Positions 1 through 8,461 of a DNA stretch of 64,000 nucleotides are shown here, one piece after another; position 1 is the first letter of the stretch, and each line of letters opens with the position of its first letter. The position numbers and the translations under genes were made by a program. Source of the DNA: Arthrobacter sp. zg-Y238 (GTDB lineage: Bacteria > Actinomycetota > Actinomycetes > Actinomycetales > Micrococcaceae); NCBI RefSeq assembly GCF_024385525.1, contig NZ_JANFLU010000012.1, positions 117,750 to 181,749 on the forward strand. The letters are read 5' to 3'. The notes below the pieces were generated by a model. The model made no database searches. It saw only the letters and a program-made list of their open reading frames with translations, and was not told where the DNA came from.

Positions 1-220
1 CGCCAAGCTCCGCGACCGACTCGGGCAGCACGGCCTTGACCGTGGCCTTGGTGCCTACCGCGATGAATGCCGGAGTGGCGATCTCGCCGTGGGGCGTGGA
101 GATGGTGCCGGTGCGGCCCTGAAAGCCGCCGCCGTTCGCCTCGACTCGCTGTTCGGCCGCTGCAGGGGCGGTTTCGCGCAGGCGCTTACCGAGGGTGAAG
201 GAAAAGGCTGAGGAAGACAC
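1..220 (-). CDS. tgt: tRNA-guanine transglycosylase, N-terminal fragment
   Basis: The first 73 codons of Tgt, running off the left edge. Bacterial Tgt swaps guanine-34 of GUN-anticodon tRNAs for preQ1 on the way to queuosine. After a variable 20-residue leader the fragment reads [18 protein letters not shown] and then [15 protein letters not shown], the conserved N-terminal block of the family; the catalytic Asp residues lie outside the window. The start chosen is GTG at 220. A GGAGGA stretch abuts it directly, which is closer than usual, so the exact start is unsure. It is transcribed away from the FUSC gene. Confidence 0.85.
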   Translation of the reverse strand, partial: MSSSAFSFTLGKRLRETAPAAAEQRVEANGGGFQGRTGTISTPHGEIATPAFIAVGTKATVKAVLPESVAELG

Positions 221-409
221 TCCTCCATTTTGCCCTACCCGGCGCCCGCCTTCCGCCGGGTGTTCCTGCTGCGAGATGCACCACATTTATTCAGCCCTGT
301 GCTTTGCCGGGGATAGGTTGGATGGGCGGAATTCAAAGCCGGCCTCCAGCCGCCGGAACATCCCACATTCCTCCTATGCCTACGGCCCGAAAGGCAGAGG
401 TCACCAGCG

Positions 410-1456
410 TTGACGCACCTGCAGGAAATGTTCAAGATCGCTCCGGCGAACAATGACCACCACGCAGCCATCCGGTGCGCCATCGGCCTGGGGGTGCCGC
501 TTTTCCTCGTGCTTTTCCTGGGGCGGATCGACCTCGCCATTTTCGCGACTTTCGGTGCCTTCACCGGGATCTACGGCAGGAATGAACCGCACCGCCAGCG
601 GCTGGGCCATCAGGTCCGCGCGGGGACACTTATGCTGGCCGTCATCCTGGCCGCAGCGCTGTGTGCCCGGCTGGACCTGGATGACTGGGGAACCGTCATC
701 GGCACGACGGCGGTCGCCGGGCTGGGGACCATAGCCACTGGCTTCTGGCGGCTGCGCCCCGTGGGCTCCCTGTTCCACATCTTCGCCTTCGCCGCGATCT
801 CTTCGGTCCCGAACCAGCCCCCGCTCTGGCAGGGGATGCTTGCGGCCGTCCTAACGGTGGCGTTCTCCATCCTGCTGGGCCTGTCCGGGATGCTCGTGCA
901 GAAGTACCGCACGCCATGGAAGCCGCCCGAACGGCTGGAGTTCACGCCGGCCCAGCGCCGCATCATCTACATTGACGGGCTGCAGTATGCGGTGGCGGCA
1001 GTGCTGGCAGGCTCCATCGCCACCCTGCTGGGAATCGGCCACAACTACTGGGCTATGGTCGCCGCGACGGTTCCCCTGATCGGCGCAACAGTGCGGCACC
1101 GGGTCCACCGCGGCCTGCAACGCATCCTGGGCACGTTCGGCGGCCTCTTGCTGACAGCGCTGATCCTGCTTCCGGGCCTGGAGCCCTGGCAGATGGTCCT
1201 GGTCATTGCCGCCTGCCAGTTCGGGGCCGAAATGTTCATTGCCCGGCAATACGCGCTGGCCCAGGTGGTGGTCACTCCGCTGGCGCTGGTCAGCACGGAG
1301 CTGGCCCACCCGAGCAACCCGTTGGAACTGCTCCGGGACCGCGGCATCGAAACGCTGATCGGCGCCGTCGTCGGCATGGCCGTGGTGGGAGCCGTACATC
1401 TACGGCAGAAGCAGCTGCACCGGCAGCGGGAGTCCGCTAGCCGCGGACGGCAATAA
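410..1456 (+). CDS. FUSC-family inner-membrane protein
   Basis: A 348-residue polytopic membrane protein of the FUSC/aromatic-acid-exporter type. An N-terminal hydrophobic block (about residues 18-150) with the family-like GAFTGIYGRNEPHRQR loop is followed by a hydrophilic linker and a second hydrophobic block (about 195-335) with GATVRHRVHRGLQRILGTF, matching the two repeated membrane halves of FUSC proteins. Family members are implicated in efflux of organic acids, but no substrate can be inferred. The TTG start at 410 has an upstream GCAGAGG; ATG at 428 is an alternative. Its last 20 bases overlap the convergent downstream gene. Confidence 0.7.
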   Translation: MTHLQEMFKIAPANNDHHAAIRCAIGLGVPLFLVLFLGRIDLAIFATFGAFTGIYGRNEPHRQRLGHQVRAGTLMLAVILAAALCARLDLDDWGTVIGTTAVAGLGTIATGFWRLRPVGSLFHIFAFAAISSVPNQPPLWQGMLAAVLTVAFSILLGLSGMLVQKYRTPWKPPERLEFTPAQRRIIYIDGLQYAVAAVLAGSIATLLGIGHNYWAMVAATVPLIGATVRHRVHRGLQRILGTFGGLLLTALILLPGLEPWQMVLVIAACQFGAEMFIARQYALAQVVVTPLALVSTELAHPSNPLELLRDRGIETLIGAVVGMAVVGAVHLRQKQLHRQRESASRGRQ

Positions 1457-2303
1457 GCTCGGTGCGGATGCGCCGGTCGAGCTCGGCGTCGGACAGCGTC
1501 TGGGAACCGCCGTGGGAGCGCAGGTAGAGCAGGGCGTTCAGGCGCAGGATCCGCCACTCCCGCTCGCTGGCGTCTTTTCCGGCCTCGGCAGCCCGGTGAA
1601 TCTCGCGGTCGTACAGGTTGGGTTCGTTCAGCTGCCGCTGCAGCAGCTCGGCGGCCAGCTTGGCCTTCATCGGGTCCGTCTCGGAAGTATCCGCCGCACG
1701 CACGGCATGGCTGTACGCCGCCGCGCTTTCGGCATCCCCGGCCTCATGGGTGATGTGCGCCGCGAGGGCCAAAGCGCCCTGGATCCAGTTCCACCGGCCG
1801 AAGTTCCCATCAAAGGGAAGCCCGGTGATGACGTTGCAGACCTTCAGGGCATTTTCGGCGTCGCCCAGATCGATGAAGAGAATGTGCGCCAAATCTCGGA
1901 CATCCTGCAGATGACTGCCGGATTTCACGTTCAAACCACGCTCCAAACGCGCGGCAATCTCCTGTACGGCGGAGTTTTCCGGGTGGGCGGCAGCGGCGTC
2001 GGCAATGATTTCGGCCGCGTTGTCTTCCTCCGAAGGCACCTGCCGAACGGCGTCCGACGGCGCGCCCTCGGGAGCCGGAGCCTGAACCCGGACGGCGGAT
2101 CCGTAGGCCAGCCGGAGCGAGGTTCCGTCATCCAATTTAGCGATGACCAGCGCCGGAACACCGAAATCATCGGCCTCCACGCTGGTTCCGGCTACCGGAG
2201 CCAGTGGTTCTGCAGCACCCTCACCCGGGACAAGGATCTGTCCGGGGGCAAGCAGTTCCGCATTGACCCGGAACGCGTACGTTTCCGGCAGGCTCTCAGA
2301 CAT
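1437..2303 (-). CDS. conserved hypothetical protein (possibly DUF6707-like)
   Basis: A 288-residue soluble protein of unknown function. Residues 1-75 look like a compact beta-rich domain (LLAPGQILVPGEGAAEPL, then a KLDDGTSLRLAYGSAVRV segment). After an acidic Ala/Glu linker, residues 100-285 are helical with TPR-like spacing (ALALAAHITHEAGDAESAAA). The resemblance to DUF6707 is from memory and unverified. It is followed 3' by the FUSC gene on the opposite strand with a 20-bp overlap of the two 3' ends. No signal peptide or membrane segment is visible. It lies downstream of, and collinear with, the DUF4916 gene. Confidence 0.6.
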   Translation of the reverse strand: MSESLPETYAFRVNAELLAPGQILVPGEGAAEPLAPVAGTSVEADDFGVPALVIAKLDDGTSLRLAYGSAVRVQAPAPEGAPSDAVRQVPSEEDNAAEIIADAAAAHPENSAVQEIAARLERGLNVKSGSHLQDVRDLAHILFIDLGDAENALKVCNVITGLPFDGNFGRWNWIQGALALAAHITHEAGDAESAAAYSHAVRAADTSETDPMKAKLAAELLQRQLNEPNLYDREIHRAAEAGKDASEREWRILRLNALLYLRSHGGSQTLSDAELDRRIRTELIAVRG

Positions 2304-2375
2304 GACGATTCCTTCGTGGTTGGACCTCGGCTCCCCAGAACCTCCAGTATATAAAGCTTGTCAGCGGCGCCCTTG

Positions 2376-2915
2376 TCAGCGTCCCCAGCCGGCCGAGGCC
2401 AGTGCCTGGCGCAGCAGGTCCCCGCGGCCGCCCGAAAATTCGGCGTAGATCGCGGGGCTGAGTGCCTCATCCGGAGTCAGCCAGGACAGTTCCAGTGCAT
2501 CCTGGCGGGGATTGCACTCACCGGTCACGGGAATCAGATAGGCAAGCGCCACGGCATGCTGGCGTTCATCCGTCAGCCCGCTCTGGGAGGGGGAAGGGAA
2601 GTACTCGGCGACGGCGAACGGCACCAGGGTGGGCGGCAGCTGCGGCAGCGCCATCGGCCCAAGATCCTTCTCCAGGTTGCGCAGCAGGGCGCCGCGGATG
2701 GTTTCGCGGTACAGCACCCGGCCCGAAACGAAGGAACGCACCATCTGCCCTTCCGGGGTCGCCTGCAGCAGCAGCCCAACCTCGGTGACATAGCCCAGCG
2801 GGTCACACCGCACGGGCACGGCCTCGACGTAAACCATGGGCAGACGCTGCCGGGCCTCGTAGAGATCTTCCTCGGAGAGCCAGCCTGGATACGGGTCAGG
2901 AGTACGAACGTTCAT
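2376..2915 (-). CDS. DUF4916 / NUDIX-like hydrolase family protein
   Basis: A 179-residue cytosolic protein. It opens PGWLSEEDLYEARQRLPMVYVEAVPV and continues with VTEVGLLLQATPEGQM and SFVSGRVLYRETIRGALLRN, which matches the actinobacterial DUF4916 family often labelled NUDIX hydrolase-like. The canonical Nudix box (GX5EX7REUXEEXGU) is not readable, so hydrolase activity is not supported by the sequence. The gene lies 72 bp upstream of, and on the same strand as, the conserved hypothetical ending at 1437, so co-transcription is possible. Confidence 0.7.
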   Translation of the reverse strand: MNVRTPDPYPGWLSEEDLYEARQRLPMVYVEAVPVRCDPLGYVTEVGLLLQATPEGQMVRSFVSGRVLYRETIRGALLRNLEKDLGPMALPQLPPTLVPFAVAEYFPSPSQSGLTDERQHAVALAYLIPVTGECNPRQDALELSWLTPDEALSPAIYAEFSGGRGDLLRQALASAGWGR

Positions 2916-3030
2916 AGCAGTGTTCTACCTCAAAGGTGCCGTGCCAGTCACACGGCACGCTACGCTTCGGCCATCGGCTGAACCGGCCCGGACCCTTTCA
3001 GCCCGGCAGGTGCTTCCCTAGACTTGGGCT

Positions 3031-3657
3031 ATGACACGGGACCTCCCGGAGCTTCTCCTGCCCGATGCCGGGGCCTGGCGGGAGTGGCTGGAGCAAAATT
3101 ACGGGTTATCCGGCGGCGTCCGTCTGGTGCTGGGGAAGAAGGGCGGAAACGTCACCCGGTTGACTTACCGCGAGGCCCTCGACGAAGCGCTCTGCTTCGG
3201 CTGGATCGATGCCCAGGCTGACCGGCGCGACGAGGAAAGCTACCTGCAGCGGTTTCAGCCGCGCGGTCCGCGCAGCATCTGGTCGCTGCGGAACGTCGGC
3301 TACATCAACCGGCTGGAAGCGGAAGGACGAATGCATCCGGCCGGCCGGGACGCCGTGCTCAGCGCCAAGGTGGACGGCCGCTGGGATGCCGCCTACGCCG
3401 GATCGGCAACAGCGGAAATCCCGGAGGACCTGCGCGCGGCCATCGCCGCCGTTCCCGCAGCCCAGGAAATGTTCGACGTGCTGACGTCGCAGAACCGGTT
3501 CGCCATGTACTTCCGGCTTAAAGGCCTCAAGACGCAGGCGGCCCGCGAGCGCCGGATCGCAGACTATGTGCAGATGCTCAGCGAACACCGCGCCCCCTAC
3601 CCGCAGAAACGGAAGCCGTCGCTTCCGCCGGCGGTTGAGGGGACGCCGAAGGACTAA
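3031..3657 (+). CDS. YdeI/OmpD-associated family protein
   Basis: A 208-residue protein of the YdeI family. Typical segments are WLEQNYGLSGGVRLVLGKK near the N-terminus, TYREALDEALCFGWIDAQ around residue 50, the Arg-rich FQPRGPRSIWSLRNVGYINRL, and the C-terminal helical tail ERRIADYVQML. Members occur widely as soluble stress-associated or bacteriocin-protection proteins; the biochemical role is not established. It is monocistronic by spacing, with 115 bp before it and 74 bp before the next gene. ATG start. Confidence 0.8.
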   Translation: MTRDLPELLLPDAGAWREWLEQNYGLSGGVRLVLGKKGGNVTRLTYREALDEALCFGWIDAQADRRDEESYLQRFQPRGPRSIWSLRNVGYINRLEAEGRMHPAGRDAVLSAKVDGRWDAAYAGSATAEIPEDLRAAIAAVPAAQEMFDVLTSQNRFAMYFRLKGLKTQAARERRIADYVQMLSEHRAPYPQKRKPSLPPAVEGTPKD

Positions 3658-3731
3658 TCGCAGCCGGGTCGGCTGCCACGATTTCCCCGGAAACCTGTCC
3701 GTCCGTCAGAATCCCGCCCCAGGAGGTCCAC

Positions 3732-4604
3732 ATGTGCCGACTCTTTGGTATGCATGCCGGGAAGGATCCGGTCCGGGCTACGTTCTGGCTCCTTACGGCC
3801 CCGGACAGCTTGGCCCGGCAGAGCCATAAGGAAGCGGACGGCTTCGGGATCGGCACCTTCACTCCTGACGGCAGCCCGGTGGTCGATAAAGCGCCCATCG
3901 CTGCGTATGAGGATGTGCAGTACGCCCAGGAGGCCCGGGACCTGGAAAGCACCACCTTCCTGGCGCACGTGCGTTACGCCAGCACCGGCGGGGACACGGA
4001 CGTTAACACGCACCCCTTCGAGCAGGACAGCCGTCTCCTGGCCCACAACGGGGTGGTGGAGGACCTGGACAAGCTCGATGACCGGCTGCGCCAGCTGGAG
4101 ATGTACCACCTGGTCAAGGGCGAAACGGACAGTGAACGGGTCTTCGCGCTGATCACCGGCGCAGCGAGGGTGAACGGCGGCGACGTTTCCGCAGCCATCG
4201 CGTCCACGCTGACCTGGATAGCGCAGAACCTGCGGCTGTACGCGGTGAACATCATCCTCACCACCGCCACCGACCTGTGGGCCGTCCGCTACCCGGACAC
4301 CCATCCGCTGTACGTCCTGCAGCAGGGGCCGCGGGGTCCGGTGGGGGAGAAGCGGAGCAACCGGATCAGTGTCCACAGCGACCAGATACGCCAGGAGAAG
4401 CGGCCGGAAGTCCTGGTGGCCACCGAAAAGATGGACGCCAACCCTAACTGGCGGCTGCTGGACTCCGGCGAAATGCTGCATGTGGACAGCGAACTCAATG
4501 TCCGGCGCACGTTTCCGCTCCCGCAGCACCCGCAGCACCTGATCACGCTGGCGGACCTGGACCCGGCAGCGGCGGCGTCGCAGCACCCGCTCAAGACGGG
4601 TTGA
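3732..4604 (+). CDS. class II glutamine amidotransferase (YafJ-like)
   Basis: A 290-residue N-terminal-nucleophile amidotransferase domain standing alone. Met1 is followed by Cys2 (MCRLFGMHAG), the catalytic nucleophile exposed when Met is removed. Downstream are the substrate-binding segments FLAHVRYASTGGDTDVNTHPF, LAHNGVVED and ETDSERVF, as in GATase class II. No synthetase or phosphoribosyltransferase partner domain is present, as for YafJ-type proteins, and the acceptor is unknown. A strong AGGAGGT lies just upstream of the ATG. It ends 9 bp from the convergent GH76 gene. Confidence 0.85.
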   Translation: MCRLFGMHAGKDPVRATFWLLTAPDSLARQSHKEADGFGIGTFTPDGSPVVDKAPIAAYEDVQYAQEARDLESTTFLAHVRYASTGGDTDVNTHPFEQDSRLLAHNGVVEDLDKLDDRLRQLEMYHLVKGETDSERVFALITGAARVNGGDVSAAIASTLTWIAQNLRLYAVNIILTTATDLWAVRYPDTHPLYVLQQGPRGPVGEKRSNRISVHSDQIRQEKRPEVLVATEKMDANPNWRLLDSGEMLHVDSELNVRRTFPLPQHPQHLITLADLDPAAAASQHPLKTG

Positions 4605-4613
4605 CGCTGTGCC

Positions 4614-5744
4614 TCAGGTGAGGTCCGCCCCGGCCCGCTGCACCCGCGCCGACGCTTCCAGGACCATCCAGGCTTGCAGCTGGGTGGAAAGCCCGACGGC
4701 GGTGCCGCCCGGGTAGGACACGGCGGCCGGTTCCAGCGGCTTGGCGGAGAAGAGGATCCAGTCTGCCCGTTTGCTGCGCCCCTCCCACAGGGCCTGCGCC
4801 GTAGCTTCCACCAGGGCGGCAGCCGTCCGCCGGGAAGGTTCCGGCAGGGCGGGGGACACGGCGGCCTGGGCCAGGTACCGCGCCAGGATTCCCGTGAATA
4901 GCCCGCCGTCGCCGGTGCCGTGGGTGCGCAGCACACGCGAGGTGCCGCCGTCGTCGGTCAGGTGGGTGTCGACGGCGCGCACCAGTTCCTCAGCGCGGGT
5001 GAGATTGGCACTGCCGCCGAGCTCGAGCAGGGCACCCAGGGCAGGCCCCTGGTTGTACGTGAATACGGTGCGCTCCAGCTGTGGACGGCCCCGGACCACC
5101 TTGACCCCGTCCAGGTACAGTCCGGTTTTCGGATCCAGCACGGTGGCGTTGAGCCAATCCACCAGCTGCTGAGCCCGGTCCCGCGACCCGGTGCGGACAA
5201 AATGCAGGGCAGCGGGAGCGGTGGCCGGAGTGTTCTTGAAGTTACGGTCCTTGTTCCAGTAGATGCCGCCGCCCAGTTCCGGAGTGTGGGCGGACTCCAG
5301 CGCTGCGTTCAGGGCGGAGAGGATTTTCCGGTAGGGGCGCTGCCGGTCCCGCGCTCCGGACAAAGAGTTCAGCCGGCCGACCGCCAGGGCCAGCCACGCC
5401 ATGTCGTCGTAGAAACGGTTGGTGTAGTGCATCCGGTTCCGCAGCCCGATGGTCCGGACCAGCGCCGGTGCCAGGTCCGCAGCTGAGGGATGCTCCGGTC
5501 CGCGGAACGGGGTGCCGGTGCGGCGTTCGCGCAGGCCGGCGTCGATCAGGGCATCGAGATAGTGTGCCTGCCACCAGTAATGCCAGGGCTGGCGCAGCTG
5601 CTGCAGCCGGGAAGCCGGATGGCTGGTGGCCGCCAGATGGGTCCCGGGCAACCCGGCCAACGAACGGCCAAATGCAGCGCTCACGGTGCGGGCGGCAGCC
5701 TCGGCGCGGTCGTCGGCGTCCAAGGCGGAATCCTCATAAAGCAT
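4614..5744 (-). CDS. glycoside hydrolase family 76 protein, no signal peptide
   Basis: A 376-residue protein resembling GH76 endo-alpha-1,6-mannanases. It carries QPWHYWWQAHYLDALIDAG (about residue 73) and RMHYTNRFYDDMAWLALAVGRL (about residue 110), where the adjacent Asp-Asp pair is the catalytic signature of the family. Also present are GGGIYWNKD and FTYNQGPALGALLELG. Most GH76 enzymes are secreted; this one starts MLYEDSALDADDRAEAAART with no signal peptide and no upstream in-frame extension, so it should act inside the cell unless exported otherwise. Confidence 0.8.
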   Translation of the reverse strand: MLYEDSALDADDRAEAAARTVSAAFGRSLAGLPGTHLAATSHPASRLQQLRQPWHYWWQAHYLDALIDAGLRERRTGTPFRGPEHPSAADLAPALVRTIGLRNRMHYTNRFYDDMAWLALAVGRLNSLSGARDRQRPYRKILSALNAALESAHTPELGGGIYWNKDRNFKNTPATAPAALHFVRTGSRDRAQQLVDWLNATVLDPKTGLYLDGVKVVRGRPQLERTVFTYNQGPALGALLELGGSANLTRAEELVRAVDTHLTDDGGTSRVLRTHGTGDGGLFTGILARYLAQAAVSPALPEPSRRTAAALVEATAQALWEGRSKRADWILFSAKPLEPAAVSYPGGTAVGLSTQLQAWMVLEASARVQRAGADLT

Positions 5745-5861
5745 GCGCCAACCCTATGCCAGCCGCCGAAGATGCGGCACCGGCCAACGCACAGTAGGCT
5801 CGGATACTGCCGGTGTGACATAGACGACACTGCCGGTGAGTAAATCTGCCAGGAGGAACGC

Positions 5862-6635
5862 ATGGACATCGCAGGCGCATCGGCCATAGTCACAGGGGGA
5901 GCGTCCGGACTCGGGCGGGCGACGGCGCGGAGGCTGTACGACGCCGGCGCCTCCGTTGTGTTGGTGGACCTGCCGCAGTCCGAAGGCCTTGCCTATGCAG
6001 CGGAACTGGGGGACAACGCCCGGTTCGTGCCCGGCGACGTAACCAACCCGGAACAGATGCAGGCCGCCGTCGAAGCAGCCATGGCTGCAGGACCGCTCCG
6101 GGTGGCCGTGAACTGCGCGGGCATTGCAACGCCGGGGAAGGTGCTGGGCCGCGACGGCGTCCTTCCGCTGGAGGACTTCGCCCGTGTGGTCAGCGTGAAC
6201 CTGATCGGCACCTTCAACGTCACCCGGCTCGCCGCCGCTGCCATGGCCGAAACGGATCCGGTCACCGCCAACGGCACCGAGGAACGCGGCGTCATCATCA
6301 ACACAGCCTCCGTTGCCGCCTTTGACGGCCAGATCGGCCAGCCCGCCTACTCGGCGTCCAAGGGCGGCGTGGCCGCGATGACGCTCCCGCTGGCGCGTGA
6401 GCTGGCCCGCCACCTGATCCGGGTGGTCACCATCGCGCCGGGCATCTTCGAAACACCCATGATGGCGGGACTGCCGCAGGCCGCCCAGGATTCCCTGGCC
6501 GCGCAGGTGCCGCACCCTTCGCGCCTGGGCCGGGCCACGGAATACGCCTCCCTTGCCGCCCACATCATTGAAAACCAGATGCTTAACGGCGAGACGATCC
6601 GCTTGGACGGCGCCATCCGGATGGGACCGCGCTGA
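5862..6635 (+). CDS. short-chain dehydrogenase, 3-hydroxyacyl-CoA dehydrogenase type
   Basis: A 257-residue classical SDR. The cofactor motif [11 protein letters not shown] lies at residues 11-21 with Asp37 (VLVDLP) favouring NAD(H). NCAGIA is the NAG motif, and the catalytic Ser/Tyr/Lys are read in [21 protein letters not shown]. The sequence resembles type II 3-hydroxyacyl-CoA / 2-methyl-3-hydroxybutyryl-CoA dehydrogenases (HSD17B10-like). An AGGAGGAA sits before the ATG, and TAGGCT at 5795 could be the -10 box. Two bases separate it from the acyl-CoA dehydrogenase, arguing for one beta-oxidation-type operon. Confidence 0.85.
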   Translation: MDIAGASAIVTGGASGLGRATARRLYDAGASVVLVDLPQSEGLAYAAELGDNARFVPGDVTNPEQMQAAVEAAMAAGPLRVAVNCAGIATPGKVLGRDGVLPLEDFARVVSVNLIGTFNVTRLAAAAMAETDPVTANGTEERGVIINTASVAAFDGQIGQPAYSASKGGVAAMTLPLARELARHLIRVVTIAPGIFETPMMAGLPQAAQDSLAAQVPHPSRLGRATEYASLAAHIIENQMLNGETIRLDGAIRMGPR

Positions 6636-6640
6636 CCTTG

Positions 6641-7861
6641 ATGAGTACCCCCGCACCACTGCACCAACTGCCCGATGCTGATTTCTACGGTTTCGAAGAC
6701 CTGCTCAGCGACACCGAGAAAACCAAGCTTGCCGAACTGCGGCGCTTCCTCGCCGAGGAAGTGCTGCCGCACGCCGTGGACTGGTGGAACGAGGCGCGTT
6801 TCCCTTCCGACCTCCTGCCGAAGCTGGCACAGCTGGAACTTTCCACGCCTGTCCAGCAGGGATACTCGCCGCTGTTCGCCGGTCTGGTGATCGCGGAAAT
6901 GACCCGCGCCGACACCTCGCTCGCCACGTTCTTCATGGTCCACCACGACCTGTTTGTCGAAGCGCTGCACATCTTCGGCTCCGAGGAGCAGAAATCCCGG
7001 CTGCTCGACGACGCCCGTGCGCTGCGGATTACCGGTGCCTTCGCACTGACCGAGCCGGAACACGGTTCCGATGTTGCCGGCGGCATGTCCACCACCGCAG
7101 TGCGCGACGGCGACACCTGGGTGCTCAACGGCGCCAAACGCTGGATCGGCAACGGTACTTTCTGCGACTACATGGTCCTGTGGGCCCGGGAGCCGGAAAC
7201 CGGACACACCCGCGGTTTCCTGCTCGACGCGAACCTGCCCGGAGTAACCCGGACCCGGATCGAGAACAAGACAGCACTGCGCACCGTGCAGAATGCGGAC
7301 ATCGTGCTGACGGACGTCCGGGTTCCCGCCGCGGACCTGCTCGCCGGAGTGGAAAGCTTCGACGACACCAAGCAGCTGCTGCAGGGCTCGCGGATCATGG
7401 TCGGCTGGCAGGCGGTGGGAGCGCAGCTGGCCACGTTCGACGTCGCCCGTGCCTACGCCGTCGAACGCCTGCAGTTCGGCCGTCCGCTGGCAGCCTTCCA
7501 GCTGATCCAACAGCAGCTGGTGCAGATCCTCGGTAATGCGGTGGCCAGTACCGGAATGCTGGCCCGGGTCACCGAGCTCGAACACGGGGGCTACCCCGTA
7601 GCGGGTAACGAAGCGCCCGCCGCCGGTGCAGCCCCCGGAGATATGGCACGGGCTGCCCTGGCGAAGTCCTACGCGAGCGCCAGGATGCGCGAAAGCGTGG
7701 CGTTGGGCCGCAGCATCCTGGGCGGCAACGGGATTGTCACCGACTACCGGATGGCCAAGATATTCGCCGATGCCGAGGCCATCTACACGTATGAAGGCAC
7801 CTATGAGATCAACACGCTGATTGTCGGGCGGGACATCACCGGGGTGTCTGCGCTGCGTTAG
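6641..7861 (+). CDS. acyl-CoA dehydrogenase (glutaryl-CoA dehydrogenase-like)
   Basis: A 406-residue flavin-dependent acyl-CoA dehydrogenase. Visible are the flavin-binding signature FALTEPEHGSD (about residue 138), the second motif NGAKRWIGNGTFCDYMV, ERLQFGRPLAAFQLIQQQL and the C-terminal LGGNGIVTDY. The Glu of IYTYEGTYEINTLIVGR is in the position of the catalytic base of glutaryl-CoA/short-chain members. It converts an acyl-CoA to enoyl-CoA and passes electrons to ETF; the true substrate is unknown. A TTG lies immediately before the ATG at 6641 and is a possible alternative start. It is the second gene of an operon with the SDR. Confidence 0.85.
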   Translation: MSTPAPLHQLPDADFYGFEDLLSDTEKTKLAELRRFLAEEVLPHAVDWWNEARFPSDLLPKLAQLELSTPVQQGYSPLFAGLVIAEMTRADTSLATFFMVHHDLFVEALHIFGSEEQKSRLLDDARALRITGAFALTEPEHGSDVAGGMSTTAVRDGDTWVLNGAKRWIGNGTFCDYMVLWAREPETGHTRGFLLDANLPGVTRTRIENKTALRTVQNADIVLTDVRVPAADLLAGVESFDDTKQLLQGSRIMVGWQAVGAQLATFDVARAYAVERLQFGRPLAAFQLIQQQLVQILGNAVASTGMLARVTELEHGGYPVAGNEAPAAGAAPGDMARAALAKSYASARMRESVALGRSILGGNGIVTDYRMAKIFADAEAIYTYEGTYEINTLIVGRDITGVSALR

Positions 7862-8010
7862 GGCTGCTGGGCTGGGGGCCTCTGGCCCCTGCGGGGACTG
7901 GAACGGCGGCAACGAAATTTCCGCGCTCGCAGAGCTCGCAGGAAATATTAAAGCCGCCTTCCTCCAGGCCCCTCCGGTGCGTTTCCCTCCGGAGCCAGTC
8001 CAGGCCCCTC

Positions 8011-8280
8011 CGGTTTGTCCGGATCCCTGCGGTTTGTCCGGCCCCCCCGCGGTTTGTCCGGATCCCCGCGTTGCGCGGCGCAGGGATTGCCACAAACTGC
8101 AGGGTTTCCGCCTGCGGGGTGGCCCCTTGCGGAGCTCCGCGTGCCGCCTTCCGGCGAGCGTCCTTCGAGGACCCACGTCGCCGTCCGTTCCGAGTGTTTC
8201 CCGCGGTTTGTCCGGATCCCTGCGTTGCGCGGCGCAGGGATTGCCACAAACCGCAGGGTTTTCCCCAAACCGCAGGGTTT
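8011..8280. repeat. REP-like palindromic repeat cluster
   Basis: Two copies of a long imperfect inverted repeat occur in the same orientation. Copy A has arms 8050-8070 and 8079-8099, copy B arms 8204-8224 and 8233-8253. Each is 21+21 bases around the identical 8-base loop TTGCGCGG and they start exactly 154 bp apart. In copy B the arms pair for 8 bp (CGGTTTGT/ACAAACCG) and 9 bp (ATCCCTGCG/CGCAGGGAT) around a 4-base internal mismatch. The half motif CGGTTTGTCCGG recurs alone at 8011 and 8030, and AAACCGCAGGGTTT recurs at 8267. It resembles repetitive extragenic palindromes; no transposase is adjacent. Confidence 0.75.
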
Positions 8281-8369
8281 CCCAAGCAGGGTGGTTGCCC
8301 GGCCCGGCGCAGAGGGAGCTAGCTTGCCTGACGGAACCGGGCCAGAGGGTTGGTGGTCCGTCCCGAGAA

Positions 8370-8461
8370 CTGCAGGCCCCCGGACGGGTCGCTGAGGTCA
8401 CTGCAGGCCCCCGGACGGGTCGCAGAGGTCACTGTAGGCCGCCGGACGGGTCGCTGAGGTC
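8370..8461. repeat. 31-bp tandem repeat, three copies
   Basis: Three head-to-tail units lie at 8370-8400, 8401-8431 and 8432-8461, with the shared core GGACGGGTCGC(T/A)GAGGTC. Units 1 and 2 differ at one base; the third has two changes. The 31-bp length is not a multiple of three, so the array is unlikely to be coding. It follows the palindrome cluster by about 90 bp. Confidence 0.8.

Noticed and set aside
6347..8401. A very long minus-strand open frame (684 codons) across the acyl-CoA dehydrogenase and repeat region
   Set aside because: It is antisense to the SDR and acyl-CoA dehydrogenase genes, has biased Arg/Gly/Pro content, and no family motifs; long antisense frames are a by-product of high GC.
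8011..8461. CRISPR array
   Set aside because: Only two palindromes and a 31-bp triplicate without unique equal-length spacers, and no cas genes nearby.
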